NCBI RefSeq assembly: GCF_022513565.1
Contig: NZ_JAKWBE010000007.1
Location: 124,001 to 188,000 of the forward strand
Length of the DNA: 64,000 bases
Reading direction: 5' to 3'
Source: Streptomyces gilvus
GTDB lineage: Bacteria > Actinomycetota > Actinomycetes > Streptomycetales > Streptomycetaceae
Positions 19,425 through 29,774 of this stretch are shown in pieces; position 1 is the stretch's first letter; every line of letters starts with the position of its first letter. The position numbers were made by a program, and so were the translations under genes. The notes below the pieces were generated by a model, which was not told the DNA's origin, did no database searches, and worked only from the letters and a program-made list of their open reading frames with translations.

Positions 19425-20469
19425 GAATCGTCTCCTTCCAGAAGTGGCACGCCGAGCCGCGGCCGGGCAGCTCGGTGCCGTCCGGTTCGGTGACCGGGAA
19501 CAGGGCCGGAACCTTCTCGCGGCAGATGTCCTGCGCCTTGGGGCAGCGCGCGTTGAAGGCGCAACCGGCGGGGATGTGCAGCAGGTTGGGCGGCAGACCC
19601 TTGATCGCGTAGAGCTCCTGGCCCTTCTGGTCCAGACGCGGGATCGAGTCGAGCAGACCGCGGGTGTAGGGGTGCGCGGGGCGCTTGTACAGCTCGTGCA
19701 CCGGCGCCGTCTCCACGATCCGGCCCGCGTACATCACCGCGATCTTGTCGGCGACGTCCGCGACGACACCGAGGTCGTGGGTGATGAGGATCAGGCCCAT
19801 CTGGTACTCGCGCTGCAACTCCGCGAGCAGGTCCATCACCTGGGCCTGGACCGTCACGTCGAGGGCCGTGGTCGGCTCGTCGGCGATGATCAGGTCCGGC
19901 TCCAGGGCGAGCGCCATCGCGATCATGATGCGCTGGCGCATACCGCCGGAGAACTGGTGCGGGTAGTCGTTCACCCGGGCCGCGGCGGCCGGGATCTTCA
20001 CCCGGTCCATCAGCTCGATGGACCGGGCCTTGGCGTCCTTGCGGGACATGCCGTTGTGCACCCGGAACATCTCGCCCAGCTGGTAGCCGACGGTGAGGAC
20101 CGGGTTGAGGGCGGACAGGGCGTCCTGGAAGATCATCGCGATCTGGGCGCCACGGATCTTCCGGCGCTCCTCCCGCGACATCTTCAGCATGTCCTGTCCG
20201 CGGAACAGGATCTCGCCGCGCGGAATGCGCGCCGGCGGCATGTCCAGGATGCCCATGACCGCCTGCGCGGTGACCGACTTGCCGGACCCGGACTCGCCGA
20301 GCACGGCCAGCGTCTCGCCCGCGCTGACGGTGTAGTTGACGCCGTTGACCGCCTTGGCCACACCCTCCCGGGTGTGGAACTCGACATGCAGGTCACGGAC
20401 TTCCAGCAGCGGAGCCGTCTCTTCGTCGGATCCGCGAGGGGCGGGGACGGCGTCCTCGATGATGGTCAT
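19417..20469 (-). CDS. Oligopeptide ABC transporter ATPase, OppD type (importer 3)
   Basis: A 350-residue ATPase with Walker A GESGSGKSV, signature SGGMRQR, Walker [12 protein letters not shown] and tail AHPYTRGLLDSIP with CAFNARCP. Its ribosome site GAGGAGG overlaps the oppC stop, which shows what the oppC-oppD junction of importer 1 looked like before its 277-bp spacer appeared. Over most of its length it is almost interchangeable with the OppD of importer 1. Confidence 0.92.
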   Translation of the reverse strand: MTIIEDAVPAPRGSDEETAPLLEVRDLHVEFHTREGVAKAVNGVNYTVSAGETLAVLGESGSGKSVTAQAVMGILDMPPARIPRGEILFRGQDMLKMSREERRKIRGAQIAMIFQDALSALNPVLTVGYQLGEMFRVHNGMSRKDAKARSIELMDRVKIPAAAARVNDYPHQFSGGMRQRIMIAMALALEPDLIIADEPTTALDVTVQAQVMDLLAELQREYQMGLILITHDLGVVADVADKIAVMYAGRIVETAPVHELYKRPAHPYTRGLLDSIPRLDQKGQELYAIKGLPPNLLHIPAGCAFNARCPKAQDICREKVPALFPVTEPDGTELPGRGSACHFWKETIHG

Positions 20470-20483
20470 GGATTACGCCCTCC

Positions 20484-21419
20484 TCAGCGCAGTTTGGGGT
20501 CGAAGGCGTCGCGGACCACGTCGCCGAGCATGATGAACGCGAGCACCGTCAGGCTGAGCGCGCCGGCCGGGAACAGCAGGGCGTGCGGTGAGGTCAGCCA
20601 GCGGTCCTGCGCGTCACTGATCATCAGACCCCAGGAGATGTCCGGGGACTGCACGCCGATGCCCAGGTAGGACAGCGAGGCCTCGGCGGCGATGTAGACG
20701 CCCAGGTTCATCGTGGAGACGACCACGATCGGGGCGAGCGTGTTCGGCAGGATGTGCCGGAAGGCGATCCGCAACGGTCCCGCGCCGAGCGCCCGCGCGG
20801 CGGCCACGTAGTCGTTGTACTTGTTGCCGATGACCTCACCACGCATGATCCGGAACACCTGTGGCCAGCCGAGGACCGACAGCACGACGGCGACGGTCCA
20901 GACGTTGCTGCTGCCGACCATCGACATGATCAGCAGACCACCGATGAGGATGGGCAGCGCGTAGAAGATCTCCGAGACACGGGAGATCAGCGAGTCGGCC
21001 CAGCCGCCCCACAGGCCGGCGAGGATACCGATGACGCCGCCGAGGGCCGTGGTCAGGATGGTGGAGACCACACCGACGATGATCGAGTTCCGGGTGCCCC
21101 ACACCGTGCGGGTGTAGATGTCGCAGCCCTGGACGTCGTAGCCGAACCAGTGGCCGCTGCGCGGGCCGTCCATCGAGTGCGACAGGTCGCAGAAGCCGTC
21201 GCTGAAGGGCGAGCGCGAGGTGAACAGACCGGGCGCGACGGCCAGGATCAGCAGGCACACGATGATGAAGCCCGAGATGAGGAACATCGGCCGCCTGCGC
21301 AGGTCGTACCACCCGTCGCGCCAGAGGCTGGCGACGCGCTCCGGCTTGCCCCCGGGGTCCGGCGCCTTGGCCGTGGGGCCGTCGGCGGGGACGGGCCGTT
21401 CGATGATCTGTTCACTCAT
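20484..21419 (-). CDS. Oligopeptide ABC transporter permease, OppC type (importer 3)
   Basis: A 311-residue permease. A polar N-terminus of about 40 residues is followed by a helix (MFLISGFIIVCLLILAVA), an outer loop with paired cysteines (FCDLSHSM and VQGCDIYTR), five more helices and an EAA loop (AARALGAGPLRIAFRHILPN). The tail reads DPKLR-stop, as in importer 1. The ATG overlaps the oppB stop by eight bases. Confidence 0.9.
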   Translation of the reverse strand: MSEQIIERPVPADGPTAKAPDPGGKPERVASLWRDGWYDLRRRPMFLISGFIIVCLLILAVAPGLFTSRSPFSDGFCDLSHSMDGPRSGHWFGYDVQGCDIYTRTVWGTRNSIIVGVVSTILTTALGGVIGILAGLWGGWADSLISRVSEIFYALPILIGGLLIMSMVGSSNVWTVAVVLSVLGWPQVFRIMRGEVIGNKYNDYVAAARALGAGPLRIAFRHILPNTLAPIVVVSTMNLGVYIAAEASLSYLGIGVQSPDISWGLMISDAQDRWLTSPHALLFPAGALSLTVLAFIMLGDVVRDAFDPKLR

Positions 21420-22335
21420 AGCGGATCCTCGGGTCTAGCACGGCGTAGAGGACGTCGACGGCGAGATTGGCCACCAGGTAGATCAGGATCAGCAGGGTGA
21501 CCAGCCCGACGATGACGGGCCCCTCGCGCAGGGAGACGGACTGGGCCAACTGACCGCCGATGCCGGGGAGGTTGAAGACCCGCTCCGTGATGATCGCGCC
21601 ACCCATCAGCGAACCGAGGTCCATGCCGAGGAAGGTGACGACGGGGATGAGGGAGTTGCGCAGCGCGTGCACGCCGATGACGCGGCGGCGCGGCAGGCCC
21701 TTGGCGATGGCGGTGCGGACGTAGTCGGAGCGGACCGACTCGATCATGCTGGTCCGGGTCAGCCGGGCGATGTACGCCATCGACGTCGAGGCCAGCACCA
21801 GACCCGGCAGGACGTAGCTGGCGGGCCAGCCGTCCTCGATGCCCGCGACCGGGGTCAGCTTCCAGTTGACGCCCAGTTCGAGCTGGAGGACGTTGCCGAG
21901 CACGAACACCGGGATGGAGATCAGGAAGAGCGTGGCGATGAACACCACGTTGTCCAGGAACTTCCCGCGGCGCAGCGCCGAGAAGATGCCGGCCAGGATG
22001 CCGATGACCGCCTCGAAACCGAACGCCGTCAGCGAGAGCTTCAGCGTCACGGGAAAACGCTGGGAGACGATGTCGCTGATCGGGCGGCCGGTGTAGGTCG
22101 TGCCCAGGTCGCCGCGGAAGACGCCGGTGATGTAGTGCCAGTACTGCACCACCAGCGGGTCGTCGAGGTGGTACTTGGCACGCAGCACCAAGGCCAGGTG
22201 GGGGTCCTGCTTCTCGCCCATCAGGGCCCTGATCGGGTCGCCCGGCAGCAGGAAGACCAGGCAGTAGATGAGGAACGTGACGCCTATGAGTACAGGGATC
22301 GCCTGCAGCACACGGCGCACGACGAATCGGCCCAT
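21412..22335 (-). CDS. Oligopeptide ABC transporter permease, OppB type (importer 3)
   Basis: A 307-residue permease, N-terminus GRFVVRRVLQAIPVLIGVT, with the loop GDPIRALMGEKQDPHLA and EAA loop TAIAKGLPRRRVIGVHALRN. It has its own ribosome site (GGAGAACC) at ATG 22335. A 168-bp gap with a strong hairpin separates it from oppA, so it may be expressed at a lower level than the binding protein. Confidence 0.92.
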   Translation of the reverse strand: MGRFVVRRVLQAIPVLIGVTFLIYCLVFLLPGDPIRALMGEKQDPHLALVLRAKYHLDDPLVVQYWHYITGVFRGDLGTTYTGRPISDIVSQRFPVTLKLSLTAFGFEAVIGILAGIFSALRRGKFLDNVVFIATLFLISIPVFVLGNVLQLELGVNWKLTPVAGIEDGWPASYVLPGLVLASTSMAYIARLTRTSMIESVRSDYVRTAIAKGLPRRRVIGVHALRNSLIPVVTFLGMDLGSLMGGAIITERVFNLPGIGGQLAQSVSLREGPVIVGLVTLLILIYLVANLAVDVLYAVLDPRIRYE

Positions 22336-22463
22336 TGGTTCTCCAAGGAATGCTGGTCCTCGGCGGCGCCCGGGGAGAGGCGTTCGCGGTCGGACCCAAC
22401 GGCGAAGAGGGTGGGAGGGGGAGCCGCGTGGTGCTCCGGCTTGTTCCCCCTGCCCACCCCGTG

Positions 22464-22486
22464 GCCCGCCGCATCACGCGGCGGGC
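22464..22486 (-). terminator. Hairpin between oppA and oppB of importer 3
   Basis: A perfect 9-bp stem (GCCCGCCGC / GCGGCGGGC) with loop ATCAC lies just downstream of the oppA stop inside the operon. Such partial terminators or 3'-stabilising stems commonly raise binding-protein expression over permeases. The matching gap in importer 1 is only 6 bp and has none. Confidence 0.65.
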
Positions 22487-22503
22487 GCGGTACCCGGCTT
22501 CGC

Positions 22504-24129
22504 TCAGCCGAGCTTGATGCTCGTCCAGTCGATCTGGTGAGCGATGATGTTCATCGACTTGATCTTGTCGCTGAAGCCCGTGTTGAGACGGTAGAAGTAG
22601 ACCGGGATGTAGGGCATGTCCTTGAGCAGGACGTCGTCCGCCTCCTGGTACTTCTTGATGGCGTCCGCCTCGGTGGCGCCCTGGTCGCCCTCGCTCAGCA
22701 GCTTCTCGAACGTCGGGTTGGTGTAGCCCGCGTAGTTCGAGCCGTTCTCGATGGCGTCCTTGGAGAAGATCGGACGGAGGAAGTCCTCGAAGTTCGGGTA
22801 GTCCATCTGCCAGCCCATACGGAAGGCGCCCTTGTACTTCTTGGCGTCCAGGTCGTTGAGGATGGTCTGGAACTGCTCGAACGGCTTGGCCGTCACCTTG
22901 ACGCCGAGCGCCTTCTGGATCTGGTTGGCCACGGCCTCGACCCAGGTCTTGTGGTCGCCGTCCGCGTTGTAGCCGATCTCCAGGGCGTTGCCGGGCAGAC
23001 CGCCGGCCTCCTTGTAGAGCTGCTTCGCCTTGGTCGGGTTGTAGGTGCAGGTCTCACCGCAGGCGCCCTTGCGGTAGCCGTCGATCAGCGGCGGCACGTA
23101 GTCGTCGGCCGCGGAGCGGGCACCCAGGAAGATCTTCGAGGCGATGGCGTCCCGGTCGATGGACATCGAGATGGCCTGCCGGATCTTCGCGTTCTGGAAG
23201 GCCTTGTTGTACTTCAGCGGGAAGCCGATGTAACCGACCGCGCCCTCGGGGACGTCGATGTTGTGCCCCGGCAGGTCCTTCTTGTACGTGGCCAGACCCG
23301 AGGTGGGGATCACCGGCAGGACGTCGAGGTTGCCCGCGAGCAGGTCCTTGTAGGCGGTGTCCTGGTTCGAGTAGACCTTGAAGTTGATGCCCTTGACCGG
23401 GAAGCTGGACGCGTCCGGGTACTTGGCGTACTTGACGAGGCTGATGCCCTCGTTGTCCACGAAGGACGTCTTCGCCTCGTAGGGGCCGTTGCCGATCGGC
23501 TTCTTGCCGAAGCCCTTCGGGTCCTTGAAGAACGCCTTCGGCAGCGGCACGAAGCCGGTGAAGGACAGCTGCGCCGGGAACGCCGAGAACGGGGCCGTCA
23601 GCGTGACCTGGAGCGTGTTGTCGTCGATCGCCTTCAGACCCGACATCGTGTGGGTCTTGACCGTCTTCTTCGGGCCCGGGTTGAGGTCCGTGTAGCCCTG
23701 GATGTGGCTGAAGAGGGCGTTGGTCTGCTGGGCGTTGGTCTGGTCGGCGCCGTAGTTCCACGCGTCGACGTAGGACTGCGCGGTGACCGGCTCGCCGTTG
23801 TGGAACGTGAAGCCCGGCTTCAGCTTGATCGTCCAGACCTTGTTGTCCTTGGTCTCGACGGACTGGGCCTCGTCGTTGACGATCTTGTTGTTGGAGTCGA
23901 TCTTGGTGAGCCCGGTGAACAGGGCGTGGATGACCTGACCGCCCTCGGTCTCGTAGGTGTTCGAGGGGACCAAGGTGTTCTGCGGCTGGCCGATCTCGAC
24001 CGACACGACACCGTTGTTCTTGCCACTGGCCTTTCCGTTGCCAGTGTCCCCGCCGCCGCCACAGGCCGTCGCACCCAGCGCCACTACGGCGGCTATCGCA
24101 ACCCACTTGGCGCTCTTGGCACCACGCAT
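22504..24129 (-). CDS. Peptide-binding lipoprotein, OppA/BldKB-like (importer 3)
   Basis: A 541-residue SBP_bac_5 lipoprotein. I chose ATG 24129 because GAGGAGGAG lies just upstream and gives the same MRGA start as importer 1; an ATG at 24144 lies within the ribosome site. The lipobox is LGATAC (Cys23). Family motifs include FHNGEPVTAQSYVDAWNYG and IRQAISMSIDRDAIAS. The C-terminus ends IDWTSIKLG. It is a paralogue of 10229-11872, and either could be the BldKB counterpart. It is next to typA, a position I associate with bldK in S. coelicolor (recollection). Confidence 0.9.
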   Translation of the reverse strand: MRGAKSAKWVAIAAVVALGATACGGGGDTGNGKASGKNNGVVSVEIGQPQNTLVPSNTYETEGGQVIHALFTGLTKIDSNNKIVNDEAQSVETKDNKVWTIKLKPGFTFHNGEPVTAQSYVDAWNYGADQTNAQQTNALFSHIQGYTDLNPGPKKTVKTHTMSGLKAIDDNTLQVTLTAPFSAFPAQLSFTGFVPLPKAFFKDPKGFGKKPIGNGPYEAKTSFVDNEGISLVKYAKYPDASSFPVKGINFKVYSNQDTAYKDLLAGNLDVLPVIPTSGLATYKKDLPGHNIDVPEGAVGYIGFPLKYNKAFQNAKIRQAISMSIDRDAIASKIFLGARSAADDYVPPLIDGYRKGACGETCTYNPTKAKQLYKEAGGLPGNALEIGYNADGDHKTWVEAVANQIQKALGVKVTAKPFEQFQTILNDLDAKKYKGAFRMGWQMDYPNFEDFLRPIFSKDAIENGSNYAGYTNPTFEKLLSEGDQGATEADAIKKYQEADDVLLKDMPYIPVYFYRLNTGFSDKIKSMNIIAHQIDWTSIKLG

Positions 24130-24186
24130 GGGGCTCCTCCTCATGAGTCCATTGGTTCACCGCATGGGGGAGCACATGACACATCA

Positions 24187-24198
24187 CCGTTACCGGTG
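24187..24198 (-). promoter_or_regulatory. Shared 12-mer upstream of oppA (importer 3)
   Basis: The minus strand reads CACCGGTAACGG, here continuing as TG so that CACCG and CGGTG form a perfect inverted repeat around GTAA. It lies 58 bp before ATG 24129. It is identical to the 12-mer before the importer 1 oppA. Confidence 0.45.
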
Positions 24199-24649
24199 CC
24201 TGAAATGGTCAGGTGCCCCCCGCGCTCGATGAGTCGGCGCCGCTGCAGCGCGTGACCCGTTGATCCGAGCTCTACGCGCCTAACTATCTGCCATGCACCG
24301 GGGCCGAACCACACCCCCAAGGTCTCGGTTCGATCACACCTTGCGCGAACATCTTCCAAAATCCGGACAAAGGGTTTGCTGAAAGATCCCTGCGAAACGG
24401 ACTTGTTACACATCTACCGGTCGCGGCTGTCCGCATTCCGGACACACGGCTGTAATAAACCAGTTGCGAAAGAGTCGGCTTGCGTGCCTGCGCGAACAGG
24501 GACTCCAACGGGTCGTCAGACCACGGCCGTTCGTCGCGCAGCCGGAGTACCGGCAGGACCGACATCAGCGCAGGGTAGTGCCAATGACCCGGCCCGTGGG
24601 GCCCTCGGACCAAGATGAAGGGTTTTCCCTACCTACCCCGAAACGGGGT
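24199..24649. other. Non-coding region between typA and the oppA gene of importer 3
   Basis: No supported gene in about 450 bp. It should contain the promoter of importer 3. An inverted repeat TGTCCG-CATTC-CGGACA lies at 24428-24444, and a small CCCCG-AAA-CGGGG stem at 24636-24648 next to the typA terminator. Base composition is lower in GC than the flanking genes, as expected of a regulatory region. Confidence 0.5.
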
Positions 24650-24678
24650 CCGGGCACCGCGTCAGACGCGGTGCCCGG
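24650..24678 (-). terminator. typA terminator
   Basis: A perfect 12-bp stem (CCGGGCACCGCG / CGCGGTGCCCGG) with loop TCAGA, 22 bp downstream of the typA stop on the minus strand. Confidence 0.85.
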
Positions 24679-24699
24679 GATTCTCGTACTGACGCTGTG

Positions 24700-26607
<1,908 letters not shown>

Positions 26608-26738
26608 AGTGAGGCGTACTCCCGGAGTGTGAGGAACGGGCCGTCGCGTACGTCTGTGTGACGCGGCCCCTGCCGGGCGCAACATGCCACGGCCTCACCC
26701 CATGGTACGTGCCGTCCCGGGCAGGGGCTCGCCCGGCC

Positions 26739-29030
26739 TCAGTTCCCGCTCGGGCTGGGCGAGGCCTTCGCGCCCTTCCGCAGGAATCCCATGTCCTCGA
26801 ACACCGGCGCCCGGAAGCCGAACGCGCCCGCGTTGACCAGGTCCTTCCGTGCGGCGACCAGCTGCGGCCGCTGGTACAGCGGAATCGATCCGGCGGCCGC
26901 CCAGATCCGTGAGTCGGCCTTGCGGATCAGCGCGTGGTTCTCGCTGTCGTCCAGCGTGGAGGCCGCCTGGTCGAACAGCTGGTCCACCTGGTCGGTGCCG
27001 ACGCGGGTGTAGTTCTGCTCCACGTTCAGCGATCCGTCGGCGGCGGGCACCGGCTTGGCGTAGATCGGCCGTGCGTCGGTCGCCGGGAAGGCGGAGGCGG
27101 GCCACGAGTACAGCGCGAGGTCGTAGTCCCCGGACGCGACGTGGTCCTTGAAGTAGCTGTCGTCGGGCACCTTCACGATCCGGGTACGGATCCCGACCCG
27201 GGCCAGCATCGCGCTGATCCGGTCCGCCACGGTGCGCAGGCTCTCCGACCCGGGACCCGAGGGGATCACCAGCCGCAGGTCCAGCGCCTTGCCGTTCTTG
27301 GCCAGCACACCGGCCGCGGCCCCGGCCGGGGCCGCCGTGCCCTTCGGCGCGTACGCGCCCGGCGCGCCGCCCTGCTTGAGCTGGGCGTCGCCGTACTGCT
27401 TGCCGTCGGCGAGGTGCTTGGCGCCGTCCTCGCCCTGGTGTCTGCGGTCGTCCTTGGCCTGGGCCTTGTCGTCCTCGCCGACGACGTACTTCCCGTCGTC
27501 GCCGCCGTCGGACTCGTCCCGTGACTTCCTGCTCTCGGACCCGGCCGCCTTCGAGCTCTTCTTCTCCCCCTTCTCCGCCTTGACCGGTCCGCCCCGGACC
27601 CATCCGGCGTCGGCGAGCAGGGCCGCTGCCTTGGCGGTGTCCTGGCCGCCGAGCGCGCCGCTGTTGTCGGCGTAGGCGGCCTGCCCGGCGAGGGCGAGGT
27701 GGCTGCCCACCGGCACGGCGGGCAGGCCGAGCGGTCCGAGGACGGCCTTGGCGAGGGCGGCGCGGTCGATGGCGCGGGCCACGGCACGGCGTACGCGCTC
27801 GTCGGTGAGGGGGCCGGCGGAGCCGTTGAGGGCGAGCTGGGTGTAGGCCGGTTCCAGGGACTTGCGGACCTCGAAGCCCTGCAGGGCCTGCTGCTGCAAC
27901 TCGTACCCGATGATCTTCCTGACCTGCTTCTTGAGGGTGCGCAGTTCGTTGCCAGCCGACGCGTCGTCGGTGTCGTGCTTCAGCGCCCAGGAGCGCAGGG
28001 ACTTCGCGGCCAGGCGTCCCCCGCCGGGCCCCATCAGCGGGGTGCCGGTGCCCTTGGTGCGGCCGGCGAGGTCGATGCGCTGGGCGTCGGCGGGGTCGAT
28101 CTCGGCCAGGTCGATCTTCCCGTCGGCCAGCGCGGCGGCACGCTTGTCGCGCGGTACGGCGGTGAGGTCGATCTCGGACAGCCTGGCGGGCTTGCCCCAC
28201 CAGCGGGGGTTGCGGACCAGGACGACCTTCTCGTCCTTCGGGTCGACCTGGCGCGGGGTGAAGGGCCCGGCGGTGACCTTGAGGTTGCGGCGGGCGCCGT
28301 CGTTGAAGGAGTCCGGGGTGCCCATGACGTCCTTGGGGTACAGCGGGGAGAACAGGGAGCGCCAGTCGGCGTAGGGGCGGGAGAAGGTGACCTTGACCTC
28401 GAGGTCGCTGGCGCCGCGCTCGACCTTCTCGATGCGGTCGTAGCCGGCGTTGCGGGCAGTCCAGTAGGCGCTGTCCTTGCCGGACAGGGCGCGCCACTGG
28501 GCGGCGAAGTCGGCGGCGCCGATCTCCCGGCCGTCGCTCCAGACGGCCTGCTGGCTGAGCCGGTAGACCACGACCTGCTTGGGCTCGGTCCTGGCGACCC
28601 GGGCGGACTCCAGGTAGTCCGGGTCGCGCACCGGCCGGCCCGCGGCGTCCAGCCGGAACATGGCGGGCAGCACGGCCTGGGCGACGCGGGTGGTGGTCGC
28701 GTCGGCGTCCGACTGGAAGGTGTTGAGGGTGTCCGGCACGTCGTCCACGGCCCAGCGCAGCGTGCCGCCGTCGGCGATCAGCTGACGGCCGGACGAGGCG
28801 ATGTCCTGCCCGGCGAGCGGCTTGCCGGCCGGGTCCGGCGAACCGCACCCGGCGAGCACGGGCACCGTGAGCACGCCCGCGGTCAGGAAGGCGACCGAAC
28901 GCGTGACGCTCCGCCGGCGGGGGCGGCGCGACGGGCCGGCCTGGCACGCCGTTCCGCGCGCCCCCTCGGGGTGCTGCACGACCGTTCGGTGGGATGTGAC
29001 CGCGTGCAGTCCGACGCCGTCGTGGGACAT
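26739..29030 (-). CDS. Orphan ABC substrate-binding lipoprotein with a charged insertion
   Basis: A 763-residue SBP_bac_5 family lipoprotein with an unusually long, Arg-rich n-region before the lipobox VLAGC (Cys62). The ATG at 29030 has GGAGG at good spacing, so the long leader appears real. Binding-protein signatures include VVYRLSQQAVWSDGREIG and DERVRRAVARAIDRAALA. About 90 residues near 460-555 are a Lys/Asp/Gly-rich low-complexity insert (KAEKGEKKSSKAAG, KAQAKDDRRHQGEDGAKH) not expected in this fold. No permease or ATPase genes adjoin it, so it may feed one of the nearby Opp channels (inference). A weak distal inverted repeat (26666-26674 with 26720-26728) follows the gene. Confidence 0.85.
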   Translation of the reverse strand: MSHDGVGLHAVTSHRTVVQHPEGARGTACQAGPSRRPRRRSVTRSVAFLTAGVLTVPVLAGCGSPDPAGKPLAGQDIASSGRQLIADGGTLRWAVDDVPDTLNTFQSDADATTTRVAQAVLPAMFRLDAAGRPVRDPDYLESARVARTEPKQVVVYRLSQQAVWSDGREIGAADFAAQWRALSGKDSAYWTARNAGYDRIEKVERGASDLEVKVTFSRPYADWRSLFSPLYPKDVMGTPDSFNDGARRNLKVTAGPFTPRQVDPKDEKVVLVRNPRWWGKPARLSEIDLTAVPRDKRAAALADGKIDLAEIDPADAQRIDLAGRTKGTGTPLMGPGGGRLAAKSLRSWALKHDTDDASAGNELRTLKKQVRKIIGYELQQQALQGFEVRKSLEPAYTQLALNGSAGPLTDERVRRAVARAIDRAALAKAVLGPLGLPAVPVGSHLALAGQAAYADNSGALGGQDTAKAAALLADAGWVRGGPVKAEKGEKKSSKAAGSESRKSRDESDGGDDGKYVVGEDDKAQAKDDRRHQGEDGAKHLADGKQYGDAQLKQGGAPGAYAPKGTAAPAGAAAGVLAKNGKALDLRLVIPSGPGSESLRTVADRISAMLARVGIRTRIVKVPDDSYFKDHVASGDYDLALYSWPASAFPATDARPIYAKPVPAADGSLNVEQNYTRVGTDQVDQLFDQAASTLDDSENHALIRKADSRIWAAAGSIPLYQRPQLVAARKDLVNAGAFGFRAPVFEDMGFLRKGAKASPSPSGN

Positions 29031-29456
29031 CTCTGCTACCTCCGGGGAGCCGCTTCCGCCGGTGACATGGGTCGGGTCTGATCACGTTTGGCGGTATTTG
29101 GTGTTGATCAGATGTACGGCCCCCACTGAAGGGGACGGGGTTCGCGGGGCCGGCGCGACACGGCGAGGGGGGCGCGCAAGATCACCCGTGTGGCGCAACG
29201 CGGCCCCCGCCCGGGCCCTCGGTTGCTGCGCGGTCCGGCGAGAGCCAGACTGACAAACGAGGAGTAGTCCGACAGTCGGCCACAGTCGCGGCGTGCGCCC
29301 CCGGCGCTCAAAGAGCGCATACAGGCGTGCACTGGAGGCCTGCAATCCGCCAATCGCTGCACATCCCTTCCCAGCGGCAGGTGTGACGCGCAACACTCGC
29401 AGGCGCATGAACGTTGCCACCTGAGGCCCGACGGCTCATGGAAGTGAGGTCACGTC
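29031..29456. other. Divergent intergenic region upstream of the orphan lipoprotein and the sdh locus
   Basis: No supported gene in 426 bp. Two TGATCA hexamers at 29079-29084 and 29105-29110, extended to CTGATCA and TGATCAG, form a spaced inverted repeat 48-80 bp before the lipoprotein start. A 112-codon minus-strand frame (29082-29420) lacks a ribosome site and family features. Confidence 0.45.
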
Positions 29457-29747
29457 ATGTCCGTGCAAGACGACCTGACGTCGGTCCAGCGCTGCCTCGA
29501 CGACCTGTCCCGGTCGGTGAACCGCCTGGAGCAGGAGCTGGGCGGCAACACCCTGGACATGCGCCGAGTCCGCGCCGACGCCGAACACCTGCGGGAGAGC
29601 GTCCAGCTCCTGCGCGCCGCGGCGGCGGTCCAGAACGCGCCGCGCAAACCGGAACTCGTCACCATCCCCGACCAGCCGTACGACGACTCTCTGTGGACGG
29701 ACTCCGACGACGAGGGTCTCGGCGCGCACCACCGCAAACACCACTGA
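29457..29747 (+). CDS. Small coiled-coil protein preceding sdh genes, unknown function
   Basis: A 96-residue acidic protein with GAGGT eight bases before ATG 29457. Residues 3-55 form a likely coiled coil (heptad-like LTSVQRCLDDLSRSVNRL, then MRRVRADAEHLRESVQLLRAAA), and the tail is Asp-rich ending HHRKHH. I do not know its function. It lies 27 bp before the sdh anchor gene on the same strand and is probably co-transcribed. Confidence 0.75.
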   Translation: MSVQDDLTSVQRCLDDLSRSVNRLEQELGGNTLDMRRVRADAEHLRESVQLLRAAAAVQNAPRKPELVTIPDQPYDDSLWTDSDDEGLGAHHRKHH

Positions 29748-29774
29748 GCGCCTTACACCTACCGGAGTCATGAG

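Noticed and set aside
6032..24129. Naming one of the Opp operons bldK
   Set aside because: Both paralogous minus-strand operons resemble BldK and the S. coelicolor gene order I recall does not decide between them.
29082..29420. 112-codon minus-strand frame upstream of the sdh locus
   Set aside because: No ribosome site, Arg/Pro-rich random composition and no recognisable domain; treated as intergenic.
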